Shown: positions 15,200 to 22,547 of the stretch, in pieces | How the letters are laid out: each line of letters begins with the position of its first letter | Numbering within the stretch: the stretch's first letter is position 1 | Assembly (NCBI GenBank): GCA_031987425.1 | Contig: DALZZL010000043.1 | Location: 1-24,517 of the forward strand | Direction of reading: 5' to 3' | DNA from: Stenotrophomonas_A sp002429615 | Lineage (GTDB): Bacteria > Pseudomonadota > Gammaproteobacteria > Xanthomonadales > Xanthomonadaceae | DNA: 24,517 nt | Program-made: the position numbers and the translations under genes | The notes under the pieces: model-generated | Databases searched by the model: none | What the model saw: only the letters and a program-made list of their open reading frames with translations | Told to the model about the DNA's origin: nothing

Positions 15200-16489
15200 A
15201 TGCGTGCGATGAAGTGGATGCTGTCGTGTCTGTGGCTGCTGGCCGCGAGCGCGCCGGCGCTGGCGGCGGGACCGAGCCAGGTGAAGATCGTGGAGGCCGA
15301 AGGCGCCTACCGGCTGCTGGTGGATGGGCAGCCGTTCTTCATCAAGGGCGGTGGTGGCAGCGGTCATCTCGACGAACTGGCCGCGCGCGGCGGCAATGCG
15401 GTGCGCACCTGGCGCGTGGACAGCGACCCGGCGCAGATGCGCGCCTTCCTCGACAATGCGCAGCGGCTGGGGTTGAAGGTCGCGGTGGGCATCGAGGTCG
15501 GCAACGAACGCCACGGCTTCAACTACGACGATGACGCCGCGGTGGCCGCGCAGCTGGCGCGTATCCGTGGCGAGGTCGAGGCGTGGAAGGACCACCCGGC
15601 GGTGCTGATGTGGGTGGCCGGCAACGAGCTCAACCTGCACTACAGCAACCAGAAGGTGTGGAATGCGATCGGCGGCATCGCCGACATGATCCACGAGGTC
15701 GACCCGAACCACCCGGTGATGACGACGCTGGCTGGTTTCGACAGGCCGCTGATCGAGCAGATCAAGCAGCGTGCTGGCAGCCTGGACCTGATCGGCATCC
15801 AGCTGTATGGCAATCTCGGCGAGCTACCGGACAAGCTGCGCGACAGCCGCTGGACCGGCCCCTACGTGGTCACCGAATGGGGTCCGACCGGGCATTGGGA
15901 ATCGCCGCTGACGCGATGGGGCGCGCCGATCGAGGACGACGCCTCGCGCAAGGCCGGCGTGCTGCTGGAGCGCTACCAGCGCTACATCGACGACGAACAT
16001 CGCCAGGGCCTGGGCTCCTTCGTGTTCCTGTGGGGCCAGAAGCAGGAACGCACGCCGACGTGGTACGGCCTGTTCCTGCCGGACGGCGAATCGACGCCGA
16101 GCGTGGACGCGATGCAGTTCGCCTGGACGGGCCAGTGGCCGAAGAACCGCGCGCCGGCGATCGCACCGATCCGGGTGGACGACCGGCTGGCGACCAGCAG
16201 CGTGGTGCTCAAGCCGGGCAGCACGCACAAGGCGCATGTACGCGCCTCCGACAAGGACGGCGACACGCTGGACTATCGCTGGACGCTGCGCGAGGAGAGC
16301 ACGGCGACCAGCATCGGCGGCGATCCGGAGCACCTGCCGCAAGCGCTGGACGGCGTTATCCAGGAAGCCGGCGCGGGAGAGATCACGCTGACCGCGCCGA
16401 CAAAGCCGGGCAACTATCGCCTGTTTGTCGAGGTGCGCGACGGGCAGGGTCACGCGGCGTATGCGAACTTTCCGCTGCGGGTGGAGTAG
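15200..16489 (+). CDS. Secreted glycoside hydrolase of clan A type (GH2-C/GH5-like TIM barrel) with C-terminal Ig-like domain
   Basis: The 429-aa precursor has a signal peptide cut near ALAA (residue 23), so it acts in the periplasm or outside. A TIM barrel follows (FFIKGGGGSGHLDELAARGG, VRTWRVDSD). Two glutamates match a retaining clan-A hydrolase: Glu143 in VAGNELNL as acid/base and Glu226 in VVTEWGP as nucleophile. From about residue 317 a separate beta-rich region (VRASDKDGDTLDYRWTLREE, then GNYRLFVEVRDGQGHAAYAN) looks like a PKD/Ig-like domain, perhaps for glycan binding. The start at 15200 follows GAGGAGG by seven bases. I cannot name the substrate; GH2-C-like enzymes act on various beta-linked glycans. 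It is placed at the end of the receptor-halogenase run, which suggests a glycosylated substrate. Confidence 0.85.
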   Translation: MRAMKWMLSCLWLLAASAPALAAGPSQVKIVEAEGAYRLLVDGQPFFIKGGGGSGHLDELAARGGNAVRTWRVDSDPAQMRAFLDNAQRLGLKVAVGIEVGNERHGFNYDDDAAVAAQLARIRGEVEAWKDHPAVLMWVAGNELNLHYSNQKVWNAIGGIADMIHEVDPNHPVMTTLAGFDRPLIEQIKQRAGSLDLIGIQLYGNLGELPDKLRDSRWTGPYVVTEWGPTGHWESPLTRWGAPIEDDASRKAGVLLERYQRYIDDEHRQGLGSFVFLWGQKQERTPTWYGLFLPDGESTPSVDAMQFAWTGQWPKNRAPAIAPIRVDDRLATSSVVLKPGSTHKAHVRASDKDGDTLDYRWTLREESTATSIGGDPEHLPQALDGVIQEAGAGEITLTAPTKPGNYRLFVEVRDGQGHAAYANFPLRVE

Positions 16490-16495
16490 CAGGCG

Positions 16496-16813
16496 GTGTC
16501 TGCCCGACTGGACGGATACCCCGTGAAACCCCGCTGGGCCGCCATCGGCGCGGCGGTGTCCTTGACGCTGTCGGCCGCATTGTTTGTCGTGCATGTGGTT
16601 TTGAACGAGAAGTATCTGGCACACGCGCCGACAATGCCGGACATCGCCAGCGGTGCTGTCCAGCCGGTGTCCGCACACGGCGTCACCCTCTACTTTTCCG
16701 CCGCGCAGCTGCTGCTGCTCGATGCATGCGCGAACGGCATCGTCGCGGCTGGGATGGTGGGTGGCCTCTTCCTGCACAGGTGGCGTTTCGACGGAAACCG
16801 CCGTTCGCGATGA
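16496..16813 (+). CDS. Small two-TM membrane protein of unknown function
   Basis: A 105-aa frame starts at GTG 16496, six nt after the glycoside hydrolase stop, with GGAG nine bases upstream. Two hydrophobic segments are visible (about residues 14-36 and 66-93) separated by a soluble loop containing Met-Pro and Val-Ser-Ala-His-Gly, and the C-terminus is Arg-rich, suggesting it faces the cytoplasm. A later GTG at 16523 is an alternative start. I do not recognise a family. The tight spacing makes it the last gene of the operon. It converges on the lipocalin gene with only 13 nt between stops and no visible terminator. Confidence 0.68.
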   Translation: MSARLDGYPVKPRWAAIGAAVSLTLSAALFVVHVVLNEKYLAHAPTMPDIASGAVQPVSAHGVTLYFSAAQLLLLDACANGIVAAGMVGGLFLHRWRFDGNRRSR

Positions 16814-16826
16814 AGGTGCCCACAAC

Positions 16827-17366
16827 TCAGCGCGACGACTGCGGCACCCGCCGCACCTTGCTCGTGTCGTACCCCAGCGCGGCGATCCGCGCGATCGCCG
16901 CCTGGTAGTCCTGCTCGGACACCTGTGGCGTGCGCGCCATGAACCAGACGTAGTCGCGCTTGCTGCGCGCCACGATCGTCTGCTGGTAGTCCGGGCTGAC
17001 CCAGGCGATCACATATTCGGCCTGGATCGGCCACACGAACTGCATGTCCCACACCGCGCCGCTGCCCACCTCGCGCACGCGGCCGATCGGGTGCATCGTC
17101 TTGACTGGCGCGTCGAAGCCGCCCTTGCGATAGGTGAAGGTGGTCTGGATGCGGCCATCCTCGCGCGGCGCGTAGGACTCCACCGCATCGAAGGCCTCCC
17201 GCTCGGGCCAGGACGGGATGTGCGCAATGACGTACCAGTCGCCCATGAAGCGCGGCACGTCCACCTGCGCGGCACGCGGCAATGGACGCGCCGGCTGCCC
17301 GCTGCAGGCGGCCAGCAGCGCGGCGACGGAAAGGCCCAGCATCGAACGCAGGCGCGGAACACGCAT
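16827..17366 (-). CDS. blc: Lipocalin lipoprotein (Blc-like)
   Basis: The 179-aa precursor has a lipoprotein signal with lipobox LAAC (Cys21), so it is anchored to a membrane, probably the outer one. The lipocalin signature GDWYVIAHIP begins at residue 42, and the end, YDTSKVRRVPQ, matches bacterial lipocalins such as E. coli Blc. Blc-type proteins bind fatty acids or lysophospholipids in the periplasm and are linked to membrane stress. AAGGAGG lies eight bases upstream of the ATG at 17366. It is the last gene of the lipid operon, 14 nt after the second CFA-type methyltransferase, so it may carry or scavenge the modified lipids made by the enzymes upstream (inference). Confidence 0.93.
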   Translation of the reverse strand: MRVPRLRSMLGLSVAALLAACSGQPARPLPRAAQVDVPRFMGDWYVIAHIPSWPEREAFDAVESYAPREDGRIQTTFTYRKGGFDAPVKTMHPIGRVREVGSGAVWDMQFVWPIQAEYVIAWVSPDYQQTIVARSKRDYVWFMARTPQVSEQDYQAAIARIAALGYDTSKVRRVPQSSR

Positions 17367-17380
17367 GGCGGCAGCCTCCT

Positions 17381-18454
17381 TCAGCGCGGACGGAACAGGT
17401 AATGGGCCACCAGCCACTGCTGGCCGTGGTCGTAGCCGAACAGCTCGGCGCAGGCCATCCAGAACATCCGCCAGCGTTGCCACCACAGCGGCGCGGCGGC
17501 TTCGCCATAGGTCTGGCGCAGCACCGCCATCAGCACGTCGCGCTGCTGGTCCTGGCGCGCCAGCCAGTGGTTGGCGGTGCGCTGGTAGTGGGTGCCGTCG
17601 AGCAGCCAGCGCTGTTGCAGCAGCAGGTCGTGCTGGAAATGCAGCAGCGTGTCGGCGGCCGGCATCAGCCCACCGGTGAAGAAGTGGCGCGCCATCCAGT
17701 CGCTTTCGCCGTCGGTCTCGAACGGATACAGCAGCTCGCGGTGCGCGAAGATATGCGCGAACAGCAGGCCCTCCGGGCGCAGCCAGGCGGCGATGCGCGC
17801 CAGCAGCACGTCGTAGTTGCGCAGGTGCTCGAACATCTCCACCGACACGCAGCGGTCGAACGCGCGCGCCGGCAGCGTCAGGCGGTTCACGTCGCAGGTG
17901 ATGACCCGCACGTTGCCCAGCCCGCGTGCGCGGCATTGCGCCTCGATATGGGCGCGCTGCCCGTGCGAGTTGGACACCGCGGTGATGCGCGCGTGCGGCA
18001 GGCGCTCGGCCATCCACAGCGTCAGCGAGCCCCAGCCGCATCCCAGTTCGAGAATGTCCTGGCCGTCGGCCAGGCCGGCACGCGCCTCGTACAGCGCCAG
18101 CATCGCGTCCTCGCCCTGGTCCAGGCTTTCCGTGCCGGTGGGATAGTAGCCACTGCTGTATTTCAGGCGGCTGCCCAGGCAGCCCTGGAAGAATGCCGGC
18201 GGCACCTCGTAGTGCTGGCGGTTGGCGGCATCCACGTGCAGCGCCAGCGGGCTGGTGGCCAGTTCGAGCAGACGGGCCGACTGGCGCGCCGATTGCGCCT
18301 GCAACCCGCCGGCACGTTCCTCGCGCAGGCGCTGCGCGCAGAGGCGGCGGATGCCCAGGCGCAGCAGCGCGTCGGGCAGCAGGCCGCGTTCGGCCAGGCC
18401 GGTGAGGCCGGGTGCGGTATCCACCGGGGCGGGCAGGGCGAGGGTACTGGTCAT
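17381..18454 (-). CDS. CFA-type SAM-dependent methyltransferase (second cyclopropane synthase-like enzyme)
   Basis: The 357-aa protein is of the mycolic-acid/cyclopropane synthase superfamily. It shows HYEVPPAFFQ (81-90), the SAM-binding ILELGCGWGS (134-143), and VSVEMFEHLRNY after the motif II region. Compared with the classic enzyme in the same operon, the N-terminal part is short and differs (no EAYIRGDW), and the C-terminal half (WLVAHYLFRP end) is distinct. It therefore probably methylates an unsaturated or furan fatty acid rather than making cyclopropanes (inference), as with the methylases of furan fatty acid synthesis. The ATG at 18454 overlaps the stop of the DUF1295 gene (ATGA) and has GGAG eight bases upstream. 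Confidence 0.88.
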   Translation of the reverse strand: MTSTLALPAPVDTAPGLTGLAERGLLPDALLRLGIRRLCAQRLREERAGGLQAQSARQSARLLELATSPLALHVDAANRQHYEVPPAFFQGCLGSRLKYSSGYYPTGTESLDQGEDAMLALYEARAGLADGQDILELGCGWGSLTLWMAERLPHARITAVSNSHGQRAHIEAQCRARGLGNVRVITCDVNRLTLPARAFDRCVSVEMFEHLRNYDVLLARIAAWLRPEGLLFAHIFAHRELLYPFETDGESDWMARHFFTGGLMPAADTLLHFQHDLLLQQRWLLDGTHYQRTANHWLARQDQQRDVLMAVLRQTYGEAAAPLWWQRWRMFWMACAELFGYDHGQQWLVAHYLFRPR

Positions 18455-19239
18455 GACGAGGACTCCGTAGCGGCGGAACGGCGCGGCGGCCAGGGAAACA
18501 GCATCGAAGTGGTGCGCTGGTACTCGCGATAGGCCTCGCCGCGCGTGCGCAGCGCCTGCTGCTCGGTGTACGGCACGCCGCTGAGCCAGCGCAGGAACAC
18601 ATACATCACCAGCGGTCCGCTCCAGGCGAGCCAACCCAGCGGCGCGCCGGCGGCCAGCACCACGTAGGTGAACCAGTGCAGCCATTCGAAGAAGTAGTTG
18701 GGATGACGCGAGTAGCGCCACAGCCCGACGCGGCACACCTGCCCACGCCGCGCGGGATCGGCCCGGAAACGGGCGAGCTGGCGGTCGGCCAGCGACTCGC
18801 CGCCCACCGCCAGCAGCCATACCGCGGCCGCGAGCGCGAGGCGGCCGGGCCCGGCCTCGGTCTGTCCGGCCACCGCGACGAAGGGCAGCGCGAACAGCAC
18901 CACCAGCAGCGCCTGCGCCATGAAGAAGCCGAGAATCCAGCCCTGGTGTCCCTGCCAGTGCGCGCGCAGATGCGCGTAGCGTCCGTCTTCGGCTTCGCCG
19001 CGCACGCGCCGCCACAGATGCCACGCCAGCCGCAGCCCCCACAAGCCACCGAACAGCGCCAGCGCCAAGCGCGCGGGCAGGGCGCCGGTCCCGCCCGCGG
19101 CCAGTACCACCGCGCTGCTACCCACGCCCAGCGCCCACAAGGCGTCGACGATGCCGATGTTGCGCTGTCGACGCTGCCAGCCCCAACCGGCCAGCATCAT
19201 CGCCACCGCACCCAGCGCCACCCAGAGCAGTGTGTTCAT
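18451..19239 (-). CDS. DUF1295 membrane protein (steroid 5-alpha-reductase-like)
   Basis: This 262-aa protein has several hydrophobic segments and the C-terminal signature of the DUF1295/steroid 5-alpha-reductase C-terminal type: WRYSRHPNYFFEWLHWFTYV, then LSGVPYTEQQALRTRGEAYR and EYQRTTSMLFPWPP. Relatives reduce carbon-carbon double bonds or methylate lipid-like substrates using NADPH or SAM at the membrane. The family is repeatedly found in CFA/amine-oxidase/DUF1365 operons, as here, so it probably acts on the same acyl chains; the exact reaction is unknown to me. The start at 19239 lies 4 nt after the CFA synthase stop, with GGGA seven bases upstream. Its stop overlaps the next start by 4 nt. 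Confidence 0.9.
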   Translation of the reverse strand: MNTLLWVALGAVAMMLAGWGWQRRQRNIGIVDALWALGVGSSAVVLAAGGTGALPARLALALFGGLWGLRLAWHLWRRVRGEAEDGRYAHLRAHWQGHQGWILGFFMAQALLVVLFALPFVAVAGQTEAGPGRLALAAAVWLLAVGGESLADRQLARFRADPARRGQVCRVGLWRYSRHPNYFFEWLHWFTYVVLAAGAPLGWLAWSGPLVMYVFLRWLSGVPYTEQQALRTRGEAYREYQRTTSMLFPWPPRRSAATESSS

Positions 19240-19243
19240 GGCT

Positions 19244-20503
19244 TCATCCCGCTGCGTCCACCGCCAGCGGCGCACGGTGGTCCGGCCGCGCCAGCAGCAG
19301 TTGCGAGACGCCGATCGAGCGTTCGAGGAAGCCGCCTTCGCAGTACGCCAGGTAGAACTCCCACAGGCGGATGAAGGCGTCGTCGAAGCCCTGCGCGCGT
19401 ACCGCGGCGCGCTGGGCCAGGAAGCGCTCGCGCCATGCGCGCAGCGTGTGCGCATACGACTGCCCGAAGTCGTGCTGGCCCACCAGCTGCAGGTCGCTGG
19501 CGCGGGTCTTGGCGCGCATGATCGCATCCAGCGACGGGATGAAGCTGCCCGGGAACACGAAGCGCTTGATGTAGTCCACGCTGCGCTGTGCCTGCGCGTA
19601 GCGGTGGTCCTCGATGGTGATGGCCTGGATCAGCGCCACCCCGTCGGGCTTGAGCAGGCGTGCCACGGTGGCGAAGTAGGTGTCGAGGAACTCGGCGCCG
19701 ATGGCCTCGATCATCTCGATCGAGACCAGCTTGTCGTACTGGCCCTGCAGGTCACGATAGTCCTGCTGCAGCAGGGTGATGCGATCTTCGAGGCCCTCGG
19801 CGCGGATGCGCGATTCGGCCAGCGCGTACTGCTCGGCGGAGATGGTGGTGGTGGTGACATGGCAGCCATGCTCGCGCGCCGCATGCAGGGCGAAGCCGCC
19901 CCAGCCGGTGCCGATCTCGACCACGCGGTCGCCCGGTTGCAGGCGCAGCTGGCGGCAGATGCGTTCGAGCTTGCGCCGCGAGGCGACCTCCAGCGGTTCG
20001 GCCGGGTCGGCGAAGATCGCCGAGGAGTACATCAGGTCCGGCGACAGGAACAGCGAGAAGAACGCATTGCCGAGGTCGTAATGCGCGGAGATGTTGCGGC
20101 GGCTGCCTTCGCGGGTGTTGCGCCGCAGCCGGTTCCAGCCCCGCAGCAGCATCCCGCCCAGCCGCGCCGGGCCGCTTTCCAGGCCATCGAGCAGGTGGCG
20201 GTTGCGCACCAGCAGCCGCACCAGCGCCACCAGGTCATCGCAATGCCAGTCGCCGCGGATGTAGGCCTCGCCCGCGCCGACGCTGCCCTGCGCGGCCACC
20301 GCACGATAGAACGCCGGGTCGTCGATGGTGACGATGGCGCGCAGGCTACCGGCGCCGTCGCCCAGCACCACCTCGCCCCAGGCATCGCGCACGCACAGCG
20401 CACCGTCGCGCAGACCGGCGAGCTGCTGCAGCAGGCGCCGGCGCAGGAACGGGTCGAGCAGGCCCGGCTGGGCCACGGGGAGCGGACGGCGGAGCTGGTT
20501 CAT
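19244..20503 (-). CDS. cfa: Cyclopropane-fatty-acyl-phospholipid synthase
   Basis: The 419-aa enzyme has near full CFA synthase length. Marks are EAYIRGDW (79-86) in the N-terminal domain, ISAHYDLGNAFFSLFL (138-153), MYSSAIF (158-164), the SAM motif VVEIGTGWGGFALHAA (195-209), and IEMIEAIG (262-269). It would transfer a methyl or methylene from SAM to the double bond of phospholipid-bound acyl chains at the inner membrane. GGGAG stands six bases upstream of ATG 20503, which overlaps the DUF1365 stop (ATGA). It is the central enzyme of the seven-gene operon. The CFA superfamily also contains enzymes making mid-chain methyl-branched acids, so cyclopropane formation is probable, not certain. Confidence 0.93.
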   Translation of the reverse strand: MNQLRRPLPVAQPGLLDPFLRRRLLQQLAGLRDGALCVRDAWGEVVLGDGAGSLRAIVTIDDPAFYRAVAAQGSVGAGEAYIRGDWHCDDLVALVRLLVRNRHLLDGLESGPARLGGMLLRGWNRLRRNTREGSRRNISAHYDLGNAFFSLFLSPDLMYSSAIFADPAEPLEVASRRKLERICRQLRLQPGDRVVEIGTGWGGFALHAAREHGCHVTTTTISAEQYALAESRIRAEGLEDRITLLQQDYRDLQGQYDKLVSIEMIEAIGAEFLDTYFATVARLLKPDGVALIQAITIEDHRYAQAQRSVDYIKRFVFPGSFIPSLDAIMRAKTRASDLQLVGQHDFGQSYAHTLRAWRERFLAQRAAVRAQGFDDAFIRLWEFYLAYCEGGFLERSIGVSQLLLARPDHRAPLAVDAAG

Positions 20504-21267
20504 CGGGATCTCCCGGCGAGGGTGGGGTGGTCGTGCACGGGGTTGCGCTTGAGCCACAGGCGCAGCGCCTGCCAATGGATCGCCAGCACGACCTGCAGCG
20601 TCATCAGCGGATAGCCGGCCAGCACGCGCGCCAGGCCGGGGCCATCCAGTGGCCGGCGCTGCATGTGCTGGATCGCGTCGAACTGGCGCGTGCCGTCGCG
20701 CCAGACCTGCATGTGCACGTCGAGGCGCTCGTCGGGCGCGCGGAAGCGCCAGTCGTAGGCGCAGTCCATCGGCAGGAACGGCGAGACATGGAAACACTTG
20801 TCGAAGCGCCAGCGCAGCGCATCGCCGTGGCGCTCGGCGGTGCTGGCATCCAGCACATAGGCATGGCGCTGCTTCCACGGCGTGTTGGTGATCTCGGCGA
20901 CGATGCAGTCCAGCGTCCGCCCGTCGGGCCGGTAGCAGTAGTAGAAGCTCACCGGATTGAAGACGTGGCCGGCATAGCGCAGGTGGGTCAGCAGCCGGAT
21001 TGGGCCGCTGGGCCGGCGCCCGAGTTCGGCGGCCGCACGCTGCCGTACCGCTTCGGCCAGCGGCAGGTCGGGTTCGCCCAGGTAGTCGCGGCGATGGAAG
21101 GCGGCAAGGTTGCGCCGCTCCACCGACCACAGCCAGCGTCGCGTGAACAGCGTCGGCAGCTCGTCCAGGTCCAGCAGCAGCTGCGCGATCGGATAGCGGA
21201 AGGCATGTGCATGCGGCGCATGGCGCCGATGCACGACATGGCCGAAGTAGAGCGCGCTGCCGCTCAT
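20500..21267 (-). CDS. DUF1365 family protein
   Basis: The 255-aa protein fits DUF1365: ALYFGHVVHRRHAPHAHAFR at the start, LTHLRYAGHVFNPVSFYYCY in the middle, and VAEITNTPWKQRHAYVL followed by FHVSPFLPMD. The His-rich HVVHRRHAPHAH suggests metal or polar substrate contact. DUF1365 genes nearly always sit beside an FAD amine-oxidase-like gene and a CFA-type synthase, and are in the ChrR-controlled singlet-oxygen regulon of Rhodobacter, but a defined reaction is not known to me. The ATG at 21267 overlaps the stop of the FAD gene (ATGA) and the stop overlaps the cfa start, so all three are translationally coupled. Confidence 0.92.
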   Translation of the reverse strand: MSGSALYFGHVVHRRHAPHAHAFRYPIAQLLLDLDELPTLFTRRWLWSVERRNLAAFHRRDYLGEPDLPLAEAVRQRAAAELGRRPSGPIRLLTHLRYAGHVFNPVSFYYCYRPDGRTLDCIVAEITNTPWKQRHAYVLDASTAERHGDALRWRFDKCFHVSPFLPMDCAYDWRFRAPDERLDVHMQVWRDGTRQFDAIQHMQRRPLDGPGLARVLAGYPLMTLQVVLAIHWQALRLWLKRNPVHDHPTLAGRSR

Positions 21268-22544
21268 GCCGGCGCCAGCTCGCGTGGCGCCATCGCCGTG
21301 CTGCCATGGCGTGCCGCCATCGCGTCGACCACGCGCTGCGCGCTGCGGATGCCGTCTTCGTGGAAGCCCCAGCCCCAGTAGGCGCCGGCGAACCAGGTGC
21401 GGCGATGGCCCTGGATCTGCGCCCAGCGCTGCTGCGCCGCCACCATCGCCGCGTCGTGTACCGGGTGCGCGTAGTGGAGGCGGCGCAGCACATGCGACGG
21501 CGCGATCGCCTCGCCGCGGTTGAGGGTGACGATCAGCGGGGTCGGCGTTGCCAGCCCCTGCAGCAGGTTCATGCAGTAGCTCACGCTGCAGGCGTCGTGG
21601 GCATCGCGCGGCACGTGCGCGTTCCAGGCCGCCCATGCCTTGCGCCGGCGCGGCAGCACGCTGGCATCGGTATGCAGCACCACCTCGTTGGGCTGGTAGC
21701 GGATCGCCGACAGCACCTCGCGCTCGCACGCGTCGGCGTCGCCGAGCAGCGCCAGCGCCTGGTCGCTGTGGCAGGCCAGCACGACCTCGTCGAACCGCTC
21801 GCTGCCGCCCGCGCTGTCGACCCGCACCCCCTGCGCCATCCGCGTGATGCGATGCACCGGGCAGGACAGCCGGGTCTGCACCCGCCACCGCCGCTGCATC
21901 GCCTCGACATAGCGCGCCGAGCCGCCGGCGACCACCCGCCATGGCGCGCGGCCGGTGAGCTGCAGCATCTGGTGGTTAGCCATGAACTGCGCCATGTAGC
22001 GCGCCGGATACGCCGCGATGGCCGCGCTCGGCGCCGACCACAGCGCGCTGGCCATCGGCACCAGGTGTTCGTCGACGAAGGCCTCGCCATAGCCCTGGGC
22101 GCGCACGTACTCGCCCAGGCTCGGGCCCGGGCCGTCGCCTTCCAGCAGGGTAGGGGCGTGGCGATAGAAGCGGCGCAGGTCGCCGAGCATGCCCCAGAAG
22201 CGCGGCGACAGCAGATTGCGGCGCTGGCAGAACAGGGTGTCCAGCGAGGTGGCGTTGTACTCCACGCCGGAGCGCTCGCTGTGCACGGAAAAGCTCATCG
22301 TGGTCGGCTGGCTGGCCACGCCGAGTTCGTCGAACAGCGCGGTCAGCAGCGGATAGTGCTGCGGGTTGAACACGATGAAGCCGGTATCCACCGCCAGCGT
22401 CTGCCCGTCGACCTCCACCTCGTGCGTGTGGGTGTGCCCGCCGAGATAGGCGTTGGCTTCGATCAGGGTCACCTCGTGCGCGTGCTGCAGCCGCCACGCG
22501 CTGGCCAGCCCGGCGATGCCCGATCCGATCACCGCGATGCGCAT
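21264..22544 (-). CDS. FAD-dependent amine-oxidase-like protein of lipid modification operons
   Basis: The 426-aa protein begins with a Rossmann dinucleotide fold: GSGIAG at residues 7-12 and Glu29 for the FAD ribose, then YLGGHTHTHEVEVDGQTLAV and DTGFIVFN. The C-terminus has the second FAD contact, TWFAGAYWGWGFHEDGIRSA. It is of the flavin amine-oxidase-like (NAD-binding_8) type found with DUF1365 and CFA genes. In Rhodobacter sphaeroides a related member of the singlet-oxygen regulon has been linked to furan fatty acid synthesis; I recall UfaO as the oxygen-inserting protein but am not certain it is this family. The start at 22544 is 3 nt after the desaturase stop. Probable role: oxidation of phospholipid acyl chains. 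Confidence 0.88.
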   Translation of the reverse strand: MRIAVIGSGIAGLASAWRLQHAHEVTLIEANAYLGGHTHTHEVEVDGQTLAVDTGFIVFNPQHYPLLTALFDELGVASQPTTMSFSVHSERSGVEYNATSLDTLFCQRRNLLSPRFWGMLGDLRRFYRHAPTLLEGDGPGPSLGEYVRAQGYGEAFVDEHLVPMASALWSAPSAAIAAYPARYMAQFMANHQMLQLTGRAPWRVVAGGSARYVEAMQRRWRVQTRLSCPVHRITRMAQGVRVDSAGGSERFDEVVLACHSDQALALLGDADACEREVLSAIRYQPNEVVLHTDASVLPRRRKAWAAWNAHVPRDAHDACSVSYCMNLLQGLATPTPLIVTLNRGEAIAPSHVLRRLHYAHPVHDAAMVAAQQRWAQIQGHRRTWFAGAYWGWGFHEDGIRSAQRVVDAMAARHGSTAMAPRELAPA

Positions 22545-22547
22545 CGC

